Below, piece by piece: positions 6,181 to 10,212 of a stretch of 10,212 bases of DNA. This stretch comes from Candidatus Sulfopaludibacter sp. SbA3. Lineage in GTDB: Bacteria > Acidobacteriota > Terriglobia > Bryobacterales > Bryobacteraceae. The position numbers and the translations under genes were made by a program. How positions within the stretch are numbered: the first letter of the stretch is position 1; each line of letters starts with the position of its first letter. Location of the stretch: the NCBI GenBank assembly GCA_900290315.1, contig OKRF01000255.1:10956-21167 (forward strand). The letters are read 5' to 3'. The notes beneath the pieces are model-generated. The model worked only from the letters and a program-made list of their open reading frames with translations, ran no database searches and was not told where the DNA came from.

Positions 6181-8388
6181 GGGGCCGGGCGGTAAGTATT
6201 CCTCGAAGAAGCTGTATCTCAGGGTATCGAGGTGTACGGGGTCTGAGCCTTGTACGCCGTGGCGGCGGTTGGGATACTCCATGAAGTGGAACTGCTTGTT
6301 GAGTGAGATGAGTTTGTTGAGAAGGCGCTGAGTCCCCTGGAAATGAACGTTGTCATCGCCAGTGCCGTGGATGATGAGTAACTTGCCTTTCAGCCCCTCG
6401 GCATAGCTGATGGGTGAGCCATCGTGGTAGCCCTTGGCGTTGTCAGTGGGCAGGCCCATGTAGCGTTCCTGGTAGATGGAATCGTAGAGGGTCTGATCAG
6501 CTACGGGCGCTCCAGCTACGCCCACGCTATAGAGTTCGGGATAGCGGAACATGAGGTTGAGGGTCATGGATCCGCCGCCGCTCCAACCGAATACGCCCAC
6601 GCGGGTGAGGTCGACGTAAGTGTGCGTGGAGGCCAGTCCGCGCAGGGCCGCGGCCTGCTCCTCGGATGCGAGCACTCCTACGGACCCGTAGATGACTTTG
6701 CGCCAGTGGGTGCCTTTGGGCGCGGGAGTTCCGCTGTTATCGAAGCTGGCGACTAAGTAACCATCGTCGGCTAGAGCGGCCATGAGGAGGCGATTGTTGG
6801 CGCCCCAGCTATCGGTGACGGTGGAGGCCGCGGGCTCGCCATAGACGCTGACGATGATGGGGTATTTCCTGGATGGATCGAACTTACCCGGCCGGATGAG
6901 CCAGCCATCGATGGTGGTGTCGTGACCTACGGGGATATGGACCATCTCGGTGCGGCCGGCGAGAATCGGCGCCACCTTTGCTTGGAGCGCGGCGTTGTCA
7001 TTCAGCATGCGCACCTGTTTGTGATCGGGCAGGCTGACGAGGCCGGATTCGCCGGGTGAATTGAAGGTGGAGACGGAGTGGAAGGCCCAGTGGCAATCGG
7101 GCGAGATGTTGTAGGTGTGAGTGCCGGGCTGGTTCGCGGGCGTGATGCGCTCGGTCTTGCCGCCATCGAGGCGGGCGCGGTAAAGATAGCGCTGGGTGGC
7201 GTTCTCGGGAGACGCGATGAAGTAGACCCATCCCGCGGGCTCATCCACGGCGGCGAGGGAGACCATATCGAAAGGCGCGTTGGTGATGAGGCGTGCATCG
7301 CCTTCGCGCGAAACGGCATAGAGATGGCGCCATCCATCGCGCTCGCTGGTGAACAGGAGGCGCTTGCCGCCTTCGATCAAGCGGAGGTTGCGATTGACCT
7401 CTACCCACGTGTCGTTCTTATCCTGGAACATCTGCCGAAGCGCGCCAGTATCGGGGTTGGCGAGGAATACGGTGTTGGTGTTCTGCAGGCGATTCATGTG
7501 CTGCAGGATGACCTGGTTGTCGCTGGTCCATTCAATGTAGGGAATGTAGGTATTGCGCGGATCGCCAGGTGTTTTGAACCAGAGGGTGGGGCCGCCAGAG
7601 GCGTTGACCACGCCGAGACGGACGGCGGAGTTGGTTTGGCCGGGTTTGGGATATTTGTACCTGGTGATCACCGGATAGAGGGCGTCGGTGTAGTTGATGA
7701 GGGCGAAATCCTGGACGCCGCTTTGATCGAACTGGTAGTAGGCGATCTTTTTGCCGTCGGGGCTCCACAGAAAGCAATCGGCGAGGCCGAACTCCTCGTT
7801 GTTGTTCCAATCGGAGGTGCCATCGATGATATCGTCGCTGGCATCGGTGGTAAGTTGTTTCACGGAGCCAGTCTTGATCTCTTCCACATACAGATTCCAT
7901 TTCGGCTCGGCGAGATAGGCCACCTTCGTGCCATCCGGAGAGAATTTAGCGAACATCAGGCTGCCGGTCGACTTACCGCCTAACTTATGCCAGGAGTTAT
8001 CGGACTTATCGAGCACCCAGTAATCGGCGGCAGTTTTACGGATCATGACGGTGTGGGAGTTGGTGGCGAAGAGGAGTTTCTTTCCGTCGGCGGATGGCAC
8101 GCCGCCGGCGAGTGGGAGGCCGAGTGGGGGCGGCGTGTAGGAGGGCTCGGGGGGCAAAAGGGTGCTGGCTCCGGTGGCGGTATCGATGCGGACGGACTGG
8201 CCGGAGCGGTATGCATTTCCGCCGTCCAGCCACTGGCCAGCGCCGCCTCCGCGGCCTCCGCGGCCGCCCCGTCCGGCACCCCCGGTGAATTCACCGGAGT
8301 TGATGCGGCGCATCCAGTCCTGCATGTTCTGCGAGAGTTGGGCTTGAGCGGGAATGGCGAACAGGATCAGCAGCGCGAGGGTCTTCAT
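6175..8388 (-). CDS. Secreted S9 family serine peptidase, DPP IV-like (S9B)
   Basis: The 737-aa product has a signal peptide (MKTLALLILFAIPAQAQ, cut after AQA), then a Gly/Arg-rich linker at about 36-51, a DPP IV-type beta-propeller (about 60-480) and an alpha/beta-hydrolase domain. The catalytic triad is visible: Ser603 in GWSGGG, Asp678 in HGTGDDNVHFQ and His710 in RRHGV, with spacing like DPP IV. In the propeller, DWNNNEEF places Glu198-Glu199 where DPP IV has its Glu pair that holds the substrate's free N-terminus, so removal of N-terminal dipeptides in the periplasm is the best prediction. GWSGGG replaces the more common GWSYGG. The start is set by the signal peptide; the frame stays open for 92 more codons upstream but these look non-coding. 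No Shine-Dalgarno sequence precedes the ATG. It converges on the DUF1080 gene and so is a separate unit. Dipeptide specificity is not readable. Confidence 0.93.
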   Translation of the reverse strand: MKTLALLILFAIPAQAQLSQNMQDWMRRINSGEFTGGAGRGGRGGRGGGAGQWLDGGNAYRSGQSVRIDTATGASTLLPPEPSYTPPPLGLPLAGGVPSADGKKLLFATNSHTVMIRKTAADYWVLDKSDNSWHKLGGKSTGSLMFAKFSPDGTKVAYLAEPKWNLYVEEIKTGSVKQLTTDASDDIIDGTSDWNNNEEFGLADCFLWSPDGKKIAYYQFDQSGVQDFALINYTDALYPVITRYKYPKPGQTNSAVRLGVVNASGGPTLWFKTPGDPRNTYIPYIEWTSDNQVILQHMNRLQNTNTVFLANPDTGALRQMFQDKNDTWVEVNRNLRLIEGGKRLLFTSERDGWRHLYAVSREGDARLITNAPFDMVSLAAVDEPAGWVYFIASPENATQRYLYRARLDGGKTERITPANQPGTHTYNISPDCHWAFHSVSTFNSPGESGLVSLPDHKQVRMLNDNAALQAKVAPILAGRTEMVHIPVGHDTTIDGWLIRPGKFDPSRKYPIIVSVYGEPAASTVTDSWGANNRLLMAALADDGYLVASFDNSGTPAPKGTHWRKVIYGSVGVLASEEQAAALRGLASTHTYVDLTRVGVFGWSGGGSMTLNLMFRYPELYSVGVAGAPVADQTLYDSIYQERYMGLPTDNAKGYHDGSPISYAEGLKGKLLIIHGTGDDNVHFQGTQRLLNKLISLNKQFHFMEYPNRRHGVQGSDPVHLDTLRYSFFEEYLPPGPR

Positions 8389-8611
8389 GGTCTTGGAGTT
8401 TAATCGATTCAATGAGTAAGTGCAAGTCTTAGAGCTTGAGTACAAGTAATAGAAATGATCAATTGGAATTAGAATAATGCGAGGCGCACGAATGGCGCGG
8501 CCGCAGGCATTGCGACGCTGAAGGCCGTATCGGAGAGCGATCCAAAGCGGACTGCGGCGGCAAGTTGTCCGGTGACGGCCGGAGATTAGAGGCTGACTGC
8601 CAAAATCCCGG
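8389..8611. other. Intergenic region between peptidase and hypothetical gene
   Basis: The half next to the peptidase (8390-8480) is AT-rich and probably holds its promoter, including two similar direct motifs, TGCAAGT (8421-8427) and TACAAGT, about 20 nt apart. The other half is GC-rich, with a small hairpin TCCGG/CCGGA at 8568-8583 and an inverted pair CTGAC (8593-8597)/GTCAG (8611-8615) at the end of the hypothetical gene that might mark its transcription end. I see no gene here. Confidence 0.5.
8397..8425 (-). promoter_or_regulatory. Candidate promoter of the S9 peptidase, nearly leaderless
   Basis: Reading the minus strand, TTGCAC (8425-8420) and TAAACT (8402-8397) are spaced by 17 nt. 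The -10 match is four of six, the -35 three of six. The -10 box ends 8 nt before the ATG, so the mRNA would start at or near the ATG, which agrees with the lack of a Shine-Dalgarno site. The match is modest. Confidence 0.35.
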
Positions 8612-9274
8612 TCAGGCAGCGCGCCGAAGCGACTTCGGAGCTGCCGGAAAGCGCTTTTTGGCATCGGCGAGGAGGAGGCCGAGGGCTACGCGGCGGGCGA
8701 GATCGGGAGTCGAAAAAACAACATGAGGGGGACGGAATTCGTGAGGGTAGTCGCGGTCGATGTCGAAGGACTCTCCTTTGGCCGCCGCGAGTTGTGCGAG
8801 GAGGGTGGCTTCTTCGACGGCTTTTTCGAGGGCGGCCTGGCGGTCCTGCTGGTGCTGGCGGAGGATGGCCAGGTTCTTTTCGATCTTGCGCTGGATGCGG
8901 GCTTCGTAGAGAGTCAGGAGCCCGAGTTTGTGGGAATCGGTGAGCCAGACTCTGGCTTGGGCCAGAGCGGCATCGGCTTCGGGGTGGTGGGTGGTGATGT
9001 CGTCGGGCTCGTTGAGTCCCCGGGTGAAGGTGTTGTTGTCGATGACGGCGGCGAGATTGAGGCGCCAGCGGTCATCGGCGATGGAATGGACTAAGTCGGC
9101 TTCGAAGTGTCCGACTGGCGCGAGCGATTCGACGATGCCGCGGCAGTGGGCCTCATAGGCGGCCTGATCTTCAGGCGTCATGATGCGGACCTGGCCGGTG
9201 AGGCCGTGACGGTACGCGTTAAAGGCGCGAGGATCGCGCTGAGGTTTGGTTTCGATGACTTCTTCGGGACACAT
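8612..9274 (-). CDS. Hypothetical protein with HGLTG motif and helical, coiled-coil-like C-terminal half
   Basis: The 220-aa product has no signal peptide or membrane segment. Near its N-terminus is PRAFNAYRHGLTG (15-27), a motif I associate with a large family of uncharacterised proteins in acidobacteria and planctomycetes (NAxKHGL-type); no function is known to me. A helical region follows (about 35-95, with HFEADLVHSIADDRWRLN), then a charged helix of about 60 residues (LYEARIQRKIEKNLAILRQ and onwards) that probably forms a coiled coil, and a basic C-terminus (KRFPAAPKSLRRAA). ATG 9274 is chosen because AAGGAG lies 10 nt upstream and the conserved motif follows soon after; the frame extends 54 codons further up without support. 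It may be an independent transcription unit, since 223 nt separate it from the peptidase gene. Confidence 0.75.
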   Translation of the reverse strand: MCPEEVIETKPQRDPRAFNAYRHGLTGQVRIMTPEDQAAYEAHCRGIVESLAPVGHFEADLVHSIADDRWRLNLAAVIDNNTFTRGLNEPDDITTHHPEADAALAQARVWLTDSHKLGLLTLYEARIQRKIEKNLAILRQHQQDRQAALEKAVEEATLLAQLAAAKGESFDIDRDYPHEFRPPHVVFSTPDLARRVALGLLLADAKKRFPAAPKSLRRAA

Positions 9275-9284
9275 TTCAGAGTTT

Positions 9285-9305
9285 CTCCTTCCAATCTCAG
9301 GTATA
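9285..9305 (-). promoter_or_regulatory. Ribosome binding site and candidate -10 box of the hypothetical gene
   Basis: On the minus strand AAGGAG (9290-9285) stands 10 nt before ATG 9274 and decides that start over longer in-frame options. TATACC (9305-9300) further upstream resembles a -10 box and would give a leader of about 20 nt. No good -35 box was found. Confidence 0.5.
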
Positions 9306-9416
9306 CCAGAGCGATTTCGGGCTGGAAGGTTAAGTTGTTGATAGGATTGAGCAAGATTGTTGTGAACGGATTTCGCGGTGCTCGGAAAGTATGACCCGGC
9401 AGCGCTTGATTGAACT

Positions 9417-9684
9417 GACTCGGACACCCACGTCACGTTCCTCGGGAAAGACTACGCCCGTCAAAGCAAGCGGCGCGCGATGACACTGACTCACGAGGTC
9501 TTCGTGGGCATCCGGTGCTTCGGCTGTCTGGCGAATGGCCGCCGGTGCATCTCTCCCGCTCTTGTCGAACTCTGCTCGTGGCTGCGCCGCCAACGCCGTT
9601 GAACCGACGGTGCGGCTTTGCCCTGGTTGCCAGGGGCCGATGCGGATTCTCGAAACCCTGGCGGTCACGCAGGGCGGTTCCTAA
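9417..9684 (+). pseudogene. IS91-type transposase remnant (C-terminal, frameshifted and internally deleted)
   Basis: Reading from 9417 the frame gives VTFLGKDYARQSKRRAMTLT, then HEVFVGIRCFGCLANGRR, which resembles the C-terminal part of IS91-family (Y2, rolling-circle) transposases: VTF-KDY...MTL, then a loop, then FVRIRHFGFLAN. About ten residues usually found between the E-F and the VRIR segment are missing, suggesting an in-frame deletion. This frame ends at TGA 9600. A different frame then gives CPGCQGPMRIL and stops at TAA 9682-9684; that Cys-x-x-Cys piece matches the zinc-ribbon end of the same family. So at least one frameshift and one deletion are present, and a stop at 9411 closes the frame upstream. 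The catalytic region is absent. Identification is by memory of the family pattern. Confidence 0.7.
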
Positions 9685-9770
9685 GCCGTGAACTTAATTC
9701 CCAACATCCACACGTTTCCCGGCGATCAGGCCTTAATGAGGCTCGCATGATACGGTGACAGTCGGCTCAA

Positions 9771-9783
9771 GAGGCGATGCCTC
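9771..9783. repeat. Small perfect hairpin
   Basis: GAGGC and GCCTC pair around a GAT loop. It lies 87 nt beyond the transposase remnant's stop. A second small pair, GCCT/AGGC, lies at 9730-9742. Hairpins are expected near the replication-origin end of IS91-type elements, but I could not recognise such an end here. Confidence 0.35.
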
Positions 9784-9790
9784 ACCCAGT

Positions 9791-9889
9791 GGGATGAAAA
9801 TGGGGGGGAACGCGTCGGGGTTTCGCGAAGGGCAAACTCGAGCCAGTTGGGGGGGGGCAGTTCGCGGGCAACGATGGGAATGAAAATGG
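9791..9889. repeat. G-rich direct repeat, left block (modules Y then X)
   Basis: Module Y (9791-9838, ATGAAAATGGGGGGGAACGC onwards through TTTCGCGAAGGGCAAACT) and module X (9847-9889, poly-G then CGCGGGCAACGATGGGAATG) both recur at 10031-10107. The motif GGG(A)ATGAAAATGG at the head of Y returns at the tail of X 85 bp later, so the block looks like a decayed tandem repeat of about 85 bp. It has runs of 7 and 9 G. Confidence 0.85.
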
Positions 9890-9921
9890 ACGATTGGGTA
9901 CAGTTGCAATAGCCTGAAGAA

Positions 9922-9949
9922 GACAGACGACAAAAAACGATCGTCTGTC
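9922..9949 (-). repeat. REP-like hairpin, copy B
   Basis: GACAGACGA (9922-9930) pairs perfectly with TCGTCTGTC (9941-9949) around a 10-nt loop. Read on the minus strand it begins GTGGGACAG and has ATCGTTTT across the stem-loop boundary, as in the hairpin at 5099-5150, but its inner stem pairs differ and are compensated on both arms. On the minus strand the loop is T-rich (TCGTTTTTTG). It lies between the two G-rich repeat blocks. Confidence 0.7.
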
Positions 9950-9971
9950 CCACGGGGCTAACGAATTTTCA

Positions 9972-10026
9972 CTCGGGCGGGTGGAGCTTCGCCTCCTGAG
10001 CCGCCTGTCAATGGACTTGGCCCGAG
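9972..10026. repeat. Inverted repeat enclosing a smaller hairpin
   Basis: CTCGGGC (9972-9978) and GCCCGAG (10020-10026) are perfect inverted copies 41 nt apart. Inside, GGAG-CTTCGC-CTCC can form a small stem. Role unknown; it separates REP-like copy B from the right G-rich repeat block. Confidence 0.5.
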
Positions 10027-10030
10027 GGTG

Positions 10031-10107
10031 TTGGGGGGCCAGCTCGCGGGCAACGATGGGAGTGAAAATGGGGGGGAACGCGTCGGGATTTCGCGAAGGG
10101 GCAAACT
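10031..10107. repeat. G-rich direct repeat, right block (modules X and Y joined)
   Basis: Module X (10031-10071) runs into module Y (10058-10107), overlapping in GGGAGTGAAAATGG. Both match the left block at 9791-9889 closely, with a few substitutions and 1-2 nt indels mainly at G-runs. Here the two modules are in the order X-Y, while on the left they are Y-X, as expected if both came from one tandem array. Confidence 0.85.
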
Positions 10108-10120
10108 TGTTAGTGCCGGA

Positions 10121-10150
10121 ATAAAACACCCGCGATATTGCCGGTTTTAT
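10121..10150. repeat. AT-rich inverted repeat
   Basis: ATAAAAC (10121-10127) and GTTTTAT (10144-10150) are perfect inverted copies separated by 16 nt. It could be a weak hairpin or the edge of a repeat element; nothing nearby shows which. Confidence 0.4.
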
Positions 10151-10212
10151 CGTTAGGAATGTCGCTGGACGGGAGCGCAAGGCGCACGAATGCGGCGGCG
10201 TGCAACGTGTGC

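Larger units (their letters stand above)
9685..10212. other. Non-coding accessory patch with repeats and hairpins
   Basis: This 528-bp stretch has open frames on the minus strand only because G-rich repeats lack stops there; their products are proline- and arginine-rich and repeat themselves (FPPIF, VPPHFHP), with no domain. It holds the direct repeats, the REP-like hairpin and the inverted repeats listed separately. Lying next to an IS91-type remnant, it may be debris of that element or an insertion-prone spot. I see no intact gene. Confidence 0.6.

Noticed and set aside
7078..7983. A 301-codon plus-strand open frame opposite the S9 peptidase
   Set aside because: Its Gly/Val/Ala/Ile-rich composition mirrors the peptidase codons, and the peptidase has a full catalytic triad and signal peptide.
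9330..9668. A 112-codon minus-strand open frame in the right intergenic region
   Set aside because: It lies opposite the transposase remnant, whose plus-strand frames show recognisable family patterns; the minus-strand product shows none.
9782..10180. A 132-codon minus-strand open frame at the right end
   Set aside because: The product is internally repetitive only because it reads through the G-rich direct repeats; no ribosome site or domain is seen.
10180..10192. AGGCGCACGAATG here and at 8483-8495, possibly a dispersed repeat
   Set aside because: A single 13-base match within 10 kb is about what chance allows, and the flanks align only loosely. A genome-wide search could revive it.

Overview
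The window looks like chromosomal DNA of a high-GC soil bacterium, most likely an acidobacterium of the Solibacter/Bryobacter type. This assignment is inference. It rests on the high GC, the secreted Gfo/Idh/MocA plus DUF1080 gene pair, a secreted DPP IV-like S9 peptidase with an Arg/Gly-rich N-terminus, a small HGLTG-motif hypothetical protein, and starts that look leaderless. No rRNA, tRNA, CRISPR array or intact mobile element was seen.

Left part (1-2880, + strand): the 3' end of an RND efflux pump gene of the MdtB/MdtC/AcrB type, followed directly by a NodT-family outer-membrane efflux lipoprotein. Together they are the inner- and outer-membrane parts of a tripartite exporter. The adaptor gene and the first part of the pump lie outside the window. 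A hairpin follows the stop of the second gene. Next comes a 156-aa coiled-coil protein (2918-3388) built from heptad repeats. Its DNA carries a 75-bp-period tandem repeat, and each unit contains Shine-Dalgarno-like sequence plus an in-frame ATG.

Middle part (3412-6180, + strand): a good sigma70-type promoter, then a Tat-exported Gfo/Idh/MocA oxidoreductase and a Sec-exported DUF1080 (3-keto-glycoside hydrolase/lyase) protein. They plausibly form a periplasmic oxidise-then-cleave route for glycosides. A strong hairpin lies between the two genes. It shares an outer stem motif and a loop with a second hairpin near 9935, suggesting a REP-like interspersed palindrome. A hairpin at the convergent gene ends closes this unit.

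Right part (6175-9305, - strand): a secreted DPP IV-type S9 peptidase with its full catalytic triad and the Glu-Glu aminopeptidase motif, then an unrecognised 220-aa protein with its own promoter-like sequence and a good ribosome binding site.

The right end (about 9415-10212) is a decayed accessory patch. It holds a frameshifted and internally deleted C-terminal remnant of an IS91-type transposase, G-rich direct repeats of about 85-bp original period, the second REP-like hairpin and other inverted repeats. I see no credible intact gene there.
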